A stretch of DNA of 64,000 nt from Bacteroidales bacterium (lineage in GTDB: Bacteria; Bacteroidota; Bacteroidia; Bacteroidales; P3), in contig WQWI01000008.1 of assembly GCA_009785425.1 (NCBI GenBank), positions 1 through 64,000 on the forward strand, given 5' to 3'. A program made the translations under genes and the position numbers. The notes under the pieces are model-generated. The model was not told the origin of the DNA, made no database searches, and worked only from the letters and a program-made list of their open reading frames with translations. Below, one piece after another: positions 28,649 to 39,000 of the stretch (within the stretch, counting starts at the first letter, position 1; every line of letters starts with the position of its first letter).

Positions 28649-31482
28649 ACTCGACCCCCCTCAGCTATCTTGATTTCTTCTGCCGTCAGTCCATACAACC
28701 CATAAACAATCTCATTGATTTTATCTTCGCTGTATTCAATCCGTGATTTTATCTGCTCAATGCGATTTGGAACAGTTGCAGATTGTAGTTTTTCATTCAG
28801 TTGTAAAAGTAAATCTACGTTTTTTACAATTTCGTTCTGTGCTTGGATTTCTAACTTATTTTTTAAGTCAATTAATTTTATCGGAAGAGGCTTTAAATTA
28901 ACTGTTTTTACTTGGGCAAATACTCGTCCGCTTTCTTGAACTTTACTTTGATACAAGAAATTTAGTAGTTTGCTATTGTAAATACCCAAAAAATACTTGA
29001 TGTCAATTTGATCTGTCAGTAAATGTAAAACGTGTGTGCTATCAAGTGAAAAATAACCTTCTCTGTCAAGCGTAGCTACAATTTTGTCGCTTGTTTGCCG
29101 ACTAATAATTTTTGCAGGAACATTAAACATTTTTTCATCTGTATTGCTCCATAAATCTTTTGGCGAATAATAAACATAAGTGTCGTTAAATGATGTGGAA
29201 TAACGGTTAATATCCCTACCTTTCAAAATTGGTTTCCATTGCTTCGTTTTTGCTTTGTCTGAAAGAAACCTTTTGTTGTCGCCCGTAATTATTCCTTGAT
29301 AAACTTTCACTATTGAGCCAAGCTCTACTACATTCTTTTGTCGACATATGTTTCCGAGAATTTTTGAAACCCCTTTATTCATTGTTAAATTAAAATCAGA
29401 GGAACTCAAAAAATCTTTTTGCGGAACTTTATTTATTGTAGGATTTTTAAAATCTTCAAAGGAATCTATAGCTATGATATTTGCATCCTTTCGCTTATTT
29501 GTTTTAGAATGGACGAACACGGCATTACCGCCTATTTCCGCATCTCCAAAAACTTTATATCGTAAATCCATAATGATGTCGAATCGTCCAGAGTCAAGCA
29601 TTAGTTTTCTGATTGGCTTGAACGAAATAGTGTTATACAACGAATTTGGAACGATAAAAGAAAAATATCCCTTGTCCGCCACAAGAGAAAGACTTTTTTC
29701 TATGAATAATGCGAATAAATTTACTTTATATTCAAATCCCGCTTTGTAACGAATTTGGTAATAATCTAAAATCGCTTTTTCCTGTGACTCTTGTTTTTTG
29801 CCAAGTTGTAGTGTACGATACGGCGGATTCCCAATCACACAATCAAAACCGCCTTGTGCAAATACTTCGGGGAAATTCTTTTGCCACGAAAACGGCTTTA
29901 CTTTTCGGTCGTCGCCAAAATCCAATTCGCCATCATAATAATCAAGGTCAATCAAACTGTTTCCGCTTTTGATATTGTCGTCCAAAGTTGGTAAAATGCG
30001 GTCGTGAAACATTTTGGTTTGTGCCTCGATACTCTCTTTGGTCTCGCCCTCCATGCATTTGAGCAACAGCGAAAGTTTCGTAACCTCAACGGCATTGCTG
30101 TCCAAATCCACACCAAAAATATTGTTTAGCAAAATTTCTTTCTTTTTGGCGGTAGTCAATTCGCCCATTGGTGTCAATGGGTTATTTTTACCGCCTTTGC
30201 TTGGTTTGCCGTTTTCGGAATAAAAGTCTTTGTGCCAATTCAACAGATATTGGTAGGCACCAATCAAAAAACTTCCACTTCCACAAGACGGATCAACAAT
30301 TTTGATTTTGCTGACTTCTTTCGGAGTTTTACCTTTTATTAATTTTCCGACAGTATGTTCTACGATGTAATCAACGATGTATTGTGGAGTGTAATAAACT
30401 CCGCCTGCCTTACGAACTTCGGGTTTGTGTTCAATTGTTGGACGCCCACCGACTTTCGATAGTGTGATTTGTTTGCCCAAAAATTGTTCGTAAGCACTTC
30501 CCAAAATCTCTACCGATAAAACCGAAAATTCATACGGACATTTTGGATAATATAATTCTTCAATAATACTCTTGATAACCTTGTTATCAACGGCAATTTC
30601 AGGACTTAATTTATCTTTGCTAAAATCGAAAAGTCCTGAATTATACTTGTTGTCGGCACTATGAAAATCTTGAAGTAGGTTTTCGTAGTATTCTCCCGAC
30701 TGAATGGAGATTTTTAAATTTTCGTAAGGCTCAACGCCTCTATCTTCGGCGATACGCAGAAAAATAATGCGATCAATGATGGTTTGCACCAAAAAATTCA
30801 ACTGCTCCTCATCCACATTATTACGAAGTGCAATGTTTTTCGCAAGTTCAACACGCCATTTATCAAGCGAACACAGAAAATCATGATCAACGGTTGTTGT
30901 TCCTTTTTTGTTTCTGTCGCTCTGAATATATTTGTCAAAACTGCCTTTCAGCACACGCTCTTTGCTAAACGTGTCCCAAATAAAATCAAATTCGGCGATG
31001 TAATCGGAATAGGTCAGATATTTTATTCGTGCGACACTCGCTTTGTCGGTTGGCTTGGGCTTATTAGAACAATCATAAATTGCAAGTTCTTCAAAGTTGG
31101 TAATGACGCTAATCGGCATTTTTGCACTCCAACCGTAACGACGAATTTGATACGCTGGTTCGATTTCGTTTTTGATTGCTACGCTTGGTTTTTTCGCTTC
31201 AAGAAAAAACAATCGCTTTCCGCCCGGAAGTCGAAACGAATAGTCAGGTGCCTTGGTTGCTCCGCCAATTTTTATGCGGTCTTCGTGAATAACTTCTCGA
31301 TAACTCTCCGCATAACCTTGCTCGTTGTCAATGTCCCAGCCGAGTGCTTTCCAGAACGGATTAATGAAATCCTGTCTTGTTTGCATTTCGTTGTAGTCCT
31401 TATTTTGATAGAACTCCTTCTGCTCATCGAAACGTTGAACAAGGGACTTGATTATTTTTAATGCTTTTTCTTTGGTTTGCAT
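28645..31482 (-). CDS. Type IIG-like restriction-modification enzyme (Eco57I-type methylase with N-terminal nuclease)
   Basis: N-terminal PDYSFRLPGGKRLFFLEAKKPS (PD-(D/E)XK-like), IVDPSCGSGSFLIGAYQYLL, CVIGNPPYRTLQ, C-terminal specificity-type region. Confidence 0.88.
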   Translation of the reverse strand: MQTKEKALKIIKSLVQRFDEQKEFYQNKDYNEMQTRQDFINPFWKALGWDIDNEQGYAESYREVIHEDRIKIGGATKAPDYSFRLPGGKRLFFLEAKKPSVAIKNEIEPAYQIRRYGWSAKMPISVITNFEELAIYDCSNKPKPTDKASVARIKYLTYSDYIAEFDFIWDTFSKERVLKGSFDKYIQSDRNKKGTTTVDHDFLCSLDKWRVELAKNIALRNNVDEEQLNFLVQTIIDRIIFLRIAEDRGVEPYENLKISIQSGEYYENLLQDFHSADNKYNSGLFDFSKDKLSPEIAVDNKVIKSIIEELYYPKCPYEFSVLSVEILGSAYEQFLGKQITLSKVGGRPTIEHKPEVRKAGGVYYTPQYIVDYIVEHTVGKLIKGKTPKEVSKIKIVDPSCGSGSFLIGAYQYLLNWHKDFYSENGKPSKGGKNNPLTPMGELTTAKKKEILLNNIFGVDLDSNAVEVTKLSLLLKCMEGETKESIEAQTKMFHDRILPTLDDNIKSGNSLIDLDYYDGELDFGDDRKVKPFSWQKNFPEVFAQGGFDCVIGNPPYRTLQLGKKQESQEKAILDYYQIRYKAGFEYKVNLFALFIEKSLSLVADKGYFSFIVPNSLYNTISFKPIRKLMLDSGRFDIIMDLRYKVFGDAEIGGNAVFVHSKTNKRKDANIIAIDSFEDFKNPTINKVPQKDFLSSSDFNLTMNKGVSKILGNICRQKNVVELGSIVKVYQGIITGDNKRFLSDKAKTKQWKPILKGRDINRYSTSFNDTYVYYSPKDLWSNTDEKMFNVPAKIISRQTSDKIVATLDREGYFSLDSTHVLHLLTDQIDIKYFLGIYNSKLLNFLYQSKVQESGRVFAQVKTVNLKPLPIKLIDLKNKLEIQAQNEIVKNVDLLLQLNEKLQSATVPNRIEQIKSRIEYSEDKINEIVYGLYGLTAEEIKIAEGGRV

Positions 31483-31508
31483 AGCGTTGTTGAGCTATAA
31501 GTGTTCTG

Positions 31509-31540
31509 CAAAGATACTCATTTTTCCCGAGTTATACAAA
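31509..31540 (-). promoter_or_regulatory. Promoter of the RM-RT-NTPase operon
   Basis: Minus-strand TATCTTTG (31516-31509) with TTTG (31540-31537) 20 nt upstream. Confidence 0.6.
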
Positions 31541-31576
31541 ATAAGTTTTCAACAAAAAAATGTTTGACTATCTGGG

Positions 31577-32236
31577 TTATTTCGAAGTCGCACCATATAC
31601 AAACTTCTTCTTGATTTGCCCGCCTTCAATGCTCACGATTGCTCTGCATTTTCCGCCATTATGAAGCACATCTTCAACCACTACTTCTTTGCCTTGTCTG
31701 AGTCGCTCGATTTGCTCTAAATTGAGTGTTTTGTTGCCAACGGTTATGGGATTATTCATTTGGTTATTGGCGTTCACCAACCATTGTGGCATTGTCGGCT
31801 TGCTCGGCTCTGTATTGCCACCATTCGGCTGGTTTTTGCTGTCATAATACTGCTCAACTTTCGCCAAAATTTTATAGACTTCTGTCGTGTATTTCAGAAT
31901 TTCGTCCATCTGCTTGTTGCCTTTTTCAAGCAAGATTTCGGCATCTTCGTAGATGTGGCTTGCTTGAATAAAGCGTGTTATTTGATTGAAATTTGTACAG
32001 ACGATTTTAACGTGTGTTGTGAAATCGTTGATTGCAATGTTGGTTTTTCGGGCTGTTTTATCGTAGGTTGTTAGGGTAAATTCTTTCTTGAACAGGCAGT
32101 GCCGAATGTAACTTGATTGGTTTCCATAACCGTGTTTGGCTATGTTTTCCAAGAACAAAGCGTGTTCCTTGGGAGTGAGTCGAATTTTTAGATTTACAGT
32201 TCTGTTTTCCGTTTCTTTTTTTGTTTTTTGTGTCAT
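31577..32236 (-). CDS. MobC-like mobilization protein with DUF3945-like C-terminal motif
   Basis: VNLKIRLTPKEHALFLENIAKHGYGNQSSYIRHCLF; C-terminal NLEQIERLRQGKEVVVEDV. Confidence 0.65.
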   Translation of the reverse strand: MTQKTKKETENRTVNLKIRLTPKEHALFLENIAKHGYGNQSSYIRHCLFKKEFTLTTYDKTARKTNIAINDFTTHVKIVCTNFNQITRFIQASHIYEDAEILLEKGNKQMDEILKYTTEVYKILAKVEQYYDSKNQPNGGNTEPSKPTMPQWLVNANNQMNNPITVGNKTLNLEQIERLRQGKEVVVEDVLHNGGKCRAIVSIEGGQIKKKFVYGATSK

Positions 32237-32274
32237 AATTTTATATTTTTAAGTTGTTAGAAAATCCGACTTTG

Positions 32275-32340
32275 GAGGATTTTCATCCTCGCAGAGGCAA
32301 GGTCTTTTGTGGGGCGTGTCCCACAAAAGTACACCTTGCC
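32275..32340. repeat. Two hairpins upstream of the MobC-like gene (oriT candidate)
   Basis: GAGGAT-TTTC-ATCCTC (32275-32290) and GGCAAGGTCTTTTGTGGGGCGTGTCCCACAAAAGTACACCTTGCC (32296-32340). Confidence 0.75.
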
Positions 32341-32563
32341 AATCGCCGATGCGATTATTTTTTTGTTGGTATGGTATTGTTTTTTCTTTTCCAAGTCTAA
32401 AAGATGCAGGGTTGGATTTGCGGTGAGTGGCATTCTTGTTTTAGATAGTTTGTGAGTTGTTTTTTTGTTTTGGAGTTTGGGTTGGGCTGTTTGTTTTGTT
32501 TTTTATATTTTGGCTATTTTTTCAATTTAATGAATTGATATTTCGGCTTTTGACTGTCTGCAA

Positions 32564-32644
32564 TGTTTGTATTGTCTGTATATAATGCACTGTTTGTATT
32601 GCCTGTGTATGTTGTATTGTCTGTATTGCTTGTGTAGATAATGG
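32564..32644 (+). repeat. Three 27-nt iteron-like direct repeats
   Basis: TGTTTGTATTGTCTGTATATAATGCAC / TGTTTGTATTGCCTGTGTATGTTGTAT / TGTCTGTATTGCTTGTGTAGATAATGG, back to back. Confidence 0.75.
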
Positions 32645-32670
32645 GAAGCCCTGTCCCCACAGGGCTTCCC
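32643..32670. repeat. 28-nt hairpin next to the iterons
   Basis: GGGAAGCCCTGT-CCCC-ACAGGGCTTCCC; could be the terminator of the Xis-like gene. Confidence 0.9.
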
Positions 32671-32713
32671 AGTGCCGTTGTTTTTTTTGTAATTTTTAGT
32701 TGAACCTCCTTTT

Positions 32714-32974
32714 TTAAGTGTTTAAATATTCTTTAATTGCGAATTCTGAAATCAATCCGGTTTTCGTTGATTTAATCGCCCCACTCGAAACCATAGATTT
32801 TATGGTGCGATGAGCCTTGCCAAGTCGTTTTGCAACTTCGTTGATTGTGTAAAGTTTTTCAACTTCACTTTTTCTTTTCTCTGTTTCATCAATACCTTTT
32901 CTAACGGCATCAGAAATCAGTTCTGCCAGTTGTTCGCCCGGAACAATCACGGCTACATTGTTTTGTTTGCTCAT
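32714..32974 (-). CDS. HTH/excisionase-like protein
   Basis: LYTINEVAKRLGKAHRTIKSMVSSGAIKSTKTGLISEFAIKEYL. Confidence 0.75.
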   Translation of the reverse strand: MSKQNNVAVIVPGEQLAELISDAVRKGIDETEKRKSEVEKLYTINEVAKRLGKAHRTIKSMVSSGAIKSTKTGLISEFAIKEYLNT

Positions 32975-33294
32975 AATAATACTGTTTTTATCGTTTTTGG
33001 TTAAATTATTTTGCAAAGTTACGGAATAGAAGCCGACAAAACAAGTCTTTTGTTAAATTATTTTGAAAGAATGTGCTTTCGTAATAATGCATATTGCCAG
33101 CATAATTAAGCATTTCAAAGAAGTTTTATGTGAAATTTAATTTTTATTCACAATCTCATCAATGTTTGTAAAATAATATGATAAGACGCACAAAATCACA
33201 CAAGTTGATAAAAAATCACAAATTTCATCAAAAAAAATCGTAACTTTGCAAAATAATATAAAGCGAAACACAAAGCAATCAAAAATACTTACGC

Positions 33295-33732
33295 ATGAAA
33301 TACCAATCAAAAAACCGAGAAGAACGCCTACAAATGTGCCATCAAATGATTAAACGTTTGGAAGAATTTATACATCTCAAAGGTCAAACATTTAATGAAC
33401 TGACACAGGAATTACAATTGTCTTCGGCTTATTTCTCTGCTCCAAAAAGAGGGGAGGGGGTCTTCGGAGCAGATGTCGTTGTTATGATTCTTGGTTACTA
33501 TCGCGATATGTCGCCGGATTGGTTTTTATTTGGTAGTGGCTCCAAATTTCGTGGCACGGCATTAGAGGCAAACAAAGTTACTTCCATTTCTGTCAAAAAA
33601 AACAAACTGGAAGCCGATTTAAGAAAAAGCCTTGAAAAAACGAAGAAGATGTCAAGCACGCTACAAAAACTGCAATCCAGCACCGAAAAATCATTGGGCG
33701 AATTCGAGAAACTTCTTTCTAAGGTAAAATAA
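33295..33732 (+). CDS. HTH regulator-like protein with coiled-coil tail
   Basis: LEEFIHLKGQTFNELTQELQLSSAYFSAPKRG; TAACTTTG promoter upstream. Confidence 0.6.
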   Translation: MKYQSKNREERLQMCHQMIKRLEEFIHLKGQTFNELTQELQLSSAYFSAPKRGEGVFGADVVVMILGYYRDMSPDWFLFGSGSKFRGTALEANKVTSISVKKNKLEADLRKSLEKTKKMSSTLQKLQSSTEKSLGEFEKLLSKVK

Positions 33733-34339
33733 CGATCCTTTTTTTACTCATTCTCACCTTTTCATCAATCCGCTCTTTGATGTCCATCAATAGTTGCGGT
33801 GTATAATCGTTGAGTTCAACACAGCAGTTATATTTTTTGGGACTGCCTATCGCTTCAATTGTTTGTTCGTTATCGTGCGTGTGTCCGTAGATATGGTAAA
33901 GGTTATTATAGTTTCCTGACCAACTCGCAAGCGGGTAATGACACGCCAAAAAATGATAACCATTGTAGCGTATTTCTGCCATATCGCCAACAAATAAAAA
34001 CTTGTCGGATTTTCTTTCCGCTTTTTCCACATCGATACGGCGGTCGTGATTTCCGATGATAAATATCTGTTTGCCATTGAGCCGAGCAAGGATTTTTTGC
34101 CAATCCCAACCTTTCCATATAAAATCGCCCAAATTGATAACAATATCGTTTTCGCCAACAACAGAATTCCAATTTGCGATGATGATTTCATTCATGTCTT
34201 CTACCGATGCAAACGGACGATGGTTGCAATGCTTGATAATGTTGGCATGACCAAGATGCAAGTCTGATATAGCAAAAACTTTTCCGTCGTCGCCGGCTAT
34301 TGTCAGATAGCCGTATTTTCCTTTTTGTGTTACTTCCAT
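33719..34339 (-). CDS. Calcineurin-like metallophosphoesterase
   Basis: AISDLHLGHANIIKHCNHRPF, IIGNHDRRID, HIYGHTHDNEQ. Confidence 0.9.
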   Translation of the reverse strand: MEVTQKGKYGYLTIAGDDGKVFAISDLHLGHANIIKHCNHRPFASVEDMNEIIIANWNSVVGENDIVINLGDFIWKGWDWQKILARLNGKQIFIIGNHDRRIDVEKAERKSDKFLFVGDMAEIRYNGYHFLACHYPLASWSGNYNNLYHIYGHTHDNEQTIEAIGSPKKYNCCVELNDYTPQLLMDIKERIDEKVRMSKKRIVILP

Positions 34340-34354
34340 GATTTCAAATGTTTT

Positions 34355-34555
34355 TTAGGTTATTAAATGTTCGAAAAACGCCTTATTAACAGGCTGTCGC
34401 ACGTTTTTCGATGATTGCTTTTCCATTAATTCATAGCAATGTCTAAACCATTCCTGGTCAATTGGTTTTCCGTTTTCGTCGTCGTTAAAAAATACGTACT
34501 CACGATAGCCCGGAATAGGCTCTTTCATGTCTTTGGTAATTTTCCATGTTTTCAT
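34355..34555 (-). CDS. Small hypothetical protein
   Basis: 66-aa ORF lying collinearly between integrase and phosphoesterase genes. Confidence 0.5.
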   Translation of the reverse strand: MKTWKITKDMKEPIPGYREYVFFNDDENGKPIDQEWFRHCYELMEKQSSKNVRQPVNKAFFEHLIT

Positions 34556-34581
34556 AATTTTAGATATTTAAGGTTAATAAA

Positions 34582-35781
34582 TTACAATCCGGCAATCGCC
34601 TGATTAAATGCATTCATAGATTCGACTTTCTGACTTTGCAGAATCTTGGCGTAAATCAACGTAACTTTCAACGAGGAATGTCCGAGAATTTTACTAATCA
34701 CTTCGAGTTTCATTCCACTATCAAGTGCCAGTGTAGCAAAAGTGTGCCGAGCACAATGGAGCGTTATCGCCTTCTTGATATCGGCGATTTTCGCAAGTTC
34801 TTTCAAGTAACGATTAAAAACTTGATTGGTCGGCACAGAAAAGACGGCTTCGTTGTCGCTCTTTTTTCCTTTATCCGGCAACATTTTTTTGGCTTCGTTT
34901 ATCAAAGGAATATTAACGGGCTTATTGGTTTTGTGCATCGTCAAAACAATAAAATCGTCTTTGATGTTTTCGAATTTCAGCCCTTTCAAATCTTGATATC
35001 GCAATCCAGTGTAGCAAGTGAATAAAAACAAATGCAAGATTTTTTTCAATCTTCTGTCTATAATCAAGTCGCCCGAATAAAGTTTTCGAAAGGTTTGCAG
35101 TTCGTCCATCGTGAGAAATTCACGCTTGCCCTCAACACTCTTGATTTTTACCTTATCGAAATCGTGGCTATCTAACAGCCCCTTGTTTATTGCTCGATTC
35201 AAAAACGATCTGATGATGCTTAAATCTTTGTTCCAAGTGTTTGTCTCGTTCCCTGACACGATCATCCATTTCTTATAATCCATCAGAAATTTGTAATCGA
35301 TATCCGATAATTTGAGGTTACTACGAAAACGCTCCAACTTTGTGAGTTTTGCCAAATAAGTGCGTTTTGTTTCTTTGGAAAGCGTGATATCTTCCTCAAT
35401 TTCAGCCTTTGCAAATTTAAAATAGTTGTCCGATGTAGTTCTTCCGAAGAGAGCCATTTTCAAACCTTCGAGAGTTTGTGGCTTTTTTTTGATTTGGCAG
35501 TCGGCGGTATAAGCCTTTGTCTGAGCATCGTAAAAATCGAGCATTTTGTTCTTATCCCAATGTTCAAATTCGTGCTTATTGACACGTTGTTTTCCATCGT
35601 CCCAGTTTTTCGGATTCACCAGTAATGGCAAGGCAAATCGGTGCTGACGATTGTTAAAATTTGTCCGTAAATAGACGGTTGTTTGTCCTGTTTTTGAAGC
35701 GTAATCTTTTCGTACGATAAACTTCGTTGGAGAATGTTTCATAAGTTGAAATTTGTGGCTTTTTTCTGGCTTAGATTTCAA
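34582..35781 (-). CDS. Tyrosine recombinase/integrase
   Basis: CYTGLRYQDLKGLKF, HCARHTFATLALDSGMKLEVISKILGHSSLKVTLIYAKI. Confidence 0.95.
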   Translation of the reverse strand: MKSKPEKSHKFQLMKHSPTKFIVRKDYASKTGQTTVYLRTNFNNRQHRFALPLLVNPKNWDDGKQRVNKHEFEHWDKNKMLDFYDAQTKAYTADCQIKKKPQTLEGLKMALFGRTTSDNYFKFAKAEIEEDITLSKETKRTYLAKLTKLERFRSNLKLSDIDYKFLMDYKKWMIVSGNETNTWNKDLSIIRSFLNRAINKGLLDSHDFDKVKIKSVEGKREFLTMDELQTFRKLYSGDLIIDRRLKKILHLFLFTCYTGLRYQDLKGLKFENIKDDFIVLTMHKTNKPVNIPLINEAKKMLPDKGKKSDNEAVFSVPTNQVFNRYLKELAKIADIKKAITLHCARHTFATLALDSGMKLEVISKILGHSSLKVTLIYAKILQSQKVESMNAFNQAIAGL

Positions 35782-35875
35782 CTAAAAACTACAAAAAGGG
35801 GGGATATTTCTTGAACGACACTTTTTTGAAAAGCAACATTTACAATGTTTTACTGTATTTGTTGCTTTGTCGTAG

Positions 35876-35946
35876 TTGACCTACCAGGATTCGAACCTAG
35901 ACGAACAGAACCAAAATCTGTCGTGCTGCCATTACACCATAGGTCA
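35876..35946 (-). tRNA. tRNA-Gln(TTG)
   Basis: TGACCTATGGTGTAATGGCAGCACGACAGATTTTGGTTCTGTTCGTCTAGGTTCGAATCCTGGTAGGTCAA folds as a cloverleaf with anticodon TTG; terminator hairpin with GCAACA arms downstream. Confidence 0.93.
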
Positions 35947-36055
35947 ATCGGGGTGCAAAGATACGGATTTTTTCCGAAATAACAAAATTTTTCTGTATTT
36001 TTTTGCCGTTTGCATTTTTTTTTGTATCTTTGTGAGTTAAATCATTTCAAATATT

Positions 36056-39000
36056 ATGAAGAACTACAAACGTCTTAACCTTATCATCGGCTTAATCATT
36101 GGAGTCGTTGCATGTACGGTTTACATCATGACTGCCGAACGCAGTGCAAGCTGGTGGGATTGCGGACAATTCCTCGCAACAGCATTCAAACTTCAAGTGG
36201 GACACCCTCCCGGAGCTCCAACATTCCAACTATTAGGAAATCTTTTTACCCTACTCGTGGGACGAGACCCAATGTTGGCTGGCTTCATGGTTAATGTACT
36301 GTCGGCTGTCGCAAGCGGACTTTCAATCATGTTTTTGTTTTGGACAATTACAATACTTGGTAAAAAATTAGCCTCAAAGTATGGTGAAATTACAGACACA
36401 AAAATGTGGGCAATCTTCGGTAGCGGATTAGTCGGAGCAATGGCTTTCTGCTTTTCCGATGCTTTTTGGTTTTCGGCTGTAGAAGGTGAAGTTTATGCAC
36501 TCTCAGTGTTTTTCACTGCAGTAACATTTTGGGCGATATTGAAATGGGACGAAGAAGCCGACAAACCGCATAGTTTGCGGTGGATTATTCTAATCGCATA
36601 TTTAGTTGGCTTGTCTATTGGTGTCCACCTCTTGAATTTACTGGTGATTCCGGCGATTGTATTCATCGTTTATTACAGAAAGTTTCAACCAACACGCAAG
36701 CGTTTCTGGGTTGCACTTGCAACTTCTGTTGTTTTGCTCGGTGGGATTTTGTGGGGGGTAATTCCTTATATCGTTCACTTTGCAGGACGATTTGAATTAC
36801 TTTTTGTAAATGGTTTCGGCTTGCCATTCAACTCAGGGGCTATTTTTTGGTTCGCATTACTTATCGGAGGAATTACTTGGGGAATCCATTATTCTATCAA
36901 AAAAGGCAAAGTGATTTTGAACACGGCATTGCTTTGTTTGACGTTTCTTTTAGTCGGATATTCAACGTATTTTATCGTGATTATCCGTGCAACTGCCGAA
37001 ACTCCTCTCAATTTTGGAGCACCAAAAAACACGTTCGCTTTGTTGGATTATTTGAATCGCGAACAATACGGTACCCGTCCGTTGGTTTACGGCAGTTCTT
37101 TCACAGGAAGTGCTCTTCGTATTGAAGAGCGTTCGCCAAGATATACACGCAACTACGAAACCAGACGATACGATAGAGTTGGTGCGAATATGCGAGTTGT
37201 TTGGGATCCTACACACACCGGATTGTTTCCGCGTATGCATGCTATGTCTAACGAGCCAGGTCGTCCGAATATAGATTTTTACCATTTCTTTGGCAGAATA
37301 ACACCGAGATTTTACACCTGCCCGAGAACAGGCGAACAGCGACAAATGAAGCCAACCTTTGCAGAAAATATGCGATTTTTCATTCGTTATCACCTCGGCT
37401 GGCAATACATGCGATATTTCATGTGGAATTTTGTCGGACGACAAAACGATATACCGGGAAGGGGCTTCGATGTGCAAGGGAATAGAGATGTATTCCACGG
37501 AAATTGGATTAGCGGAATACGATTTATTGATGAGGCTCGCCTCGGACCTCAAACCAACTTGCCGGATTTTCTAAAATATAATCAAGGGCGAAACACCTAC
37601 TTCTTCTTGCCATTGATTTTAGGATTGATAGGATTATTCTATCAATACCGAAAAGACAAAAATAATTCGTTTGTTACGTTTTTGCTATTTTTCATGACCG
37701 GAATTGCGATTGTAATCTACCTCAATCAGCCTTCTACCGAGCCTCGCGAGCGAGATTACTCCGTTGTTGGCTCGTTCTACGCTTTCGCTATATGGATCGG
37801 ACTTGGTGTAATGGCAATTGCCGATTTTCTGCAAAGAAAAGCCAAACTCAGCGGCAAACTCGCCGCAGGAGTTGCCACGGTGGTAACATTTTTGGCAGTT
37901 CCAACGTTGATGGCTCAACAAAATTGGGACGATCACGACCGCTCTCAATTATTTGCCGCACGAGATGCTGCACGAAATATGCTCAAATCCACCGAACCGA
38001 ATGCGATTATAATTTGCAACGGAGACAACGATACATTCCCACTTTGGTTTGCCCAAAATGTGGAAGGTTTGCGACCTGATGTACGGATTATCAATTCCGC
38101 TTTGGCTGGAAGTCATTGGCATATTCTGCCACTATTTAACACCGTTTACCAATCTGCACCGCTGAACCTTACATTAACCAGAGCAGATTATCAGCAAGGA
38201 ACTAATGATGCTGTTTTTATTCAAGACAGAAATGTTGGTCGTCGTGAATTGATAGAGCTGATTAGGTTCGTTGGCAGTGATAATCCAAACACTCAACTTA
38301 CATTGGCCAGTGGCGAAGCTACAAACTTTTTGCCAACCACACAATACGTTTTGACGATTGACCGTGACGATCTTTTGGCAAGAGGCATCATTACCGAAGA
38401 GCAGCACATGTTCACGGTTACGCAAATGGAACATGATATTGATGTGGGCAGATGGAACAGGATCCATCGTTCGGATTTAGCATTTTTGGATATTTTGGCG
38501 AGCAACAATTGGGAACGCCCGATTTATGTAACTAGCCCGTGGGCACAACGCCACATTTGGCCTATTACACAATTTGCACAAATGGAAGGAACTCTTCATC
38601 GCTTTGTGCCGTTTCATAATCCGAACAGAGGTCTCACTAACGCAGGGGCGAACGGCATTGCAACGGACAGAACCTATGACTTGTTTATGAACGTATTCAC
38701 ATCATGGGGAAATGTCAATCACCCAAGAGTTAGAATTTGTTTTGATACTCGCCGTACGGCACAAAACCAACGACATCAATTTGGTTTTCTCGCACAGGCT
38801 TTGATTGTTGATGGAAGAATGGAAGATGCAGTTAGAGTTTTAGATAGAGCATTGTATCTTTTCCCGCATCGCAACATTGATTTTGATCCGTCGATGATTT
38901 TCTTTGTTCAGTCTTATTTCCGAACAGGCGAAACCCAAAAAGGCTTAGAATTAGCCAATAAATTGATAGGTATCTATGAAAGAAATTTGCTTTACTTTGA

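Larger units (their letters stand above)
21253..35888. mobile_element. Putative integrative (mobilizable) island at tRNA-Gln
   Basis: Integrase next to the 3' end of tRNA-Gln; 14-nt tRNA 3'-end repeat GTTGACCTACCAGG directly repeated at 21253-21266 and 35875-35888; Xis, MobC-like and defence-type cargo. Confidence 0.6.

Noticed and set aside
32564-32644. CRISPR array
   Set aside because: The 27-nt units are back to back without unique spacers and there are no cas genes; better described as iterons. No other CRISPR-like array was seen in the window
33719-33732. Convergent overlap of the HTH-like and phosphoesterase genes as a regulatory device
   Set aside because: 14-nt tail-to-tail overlap is common in compact mobile elements and not informative alone
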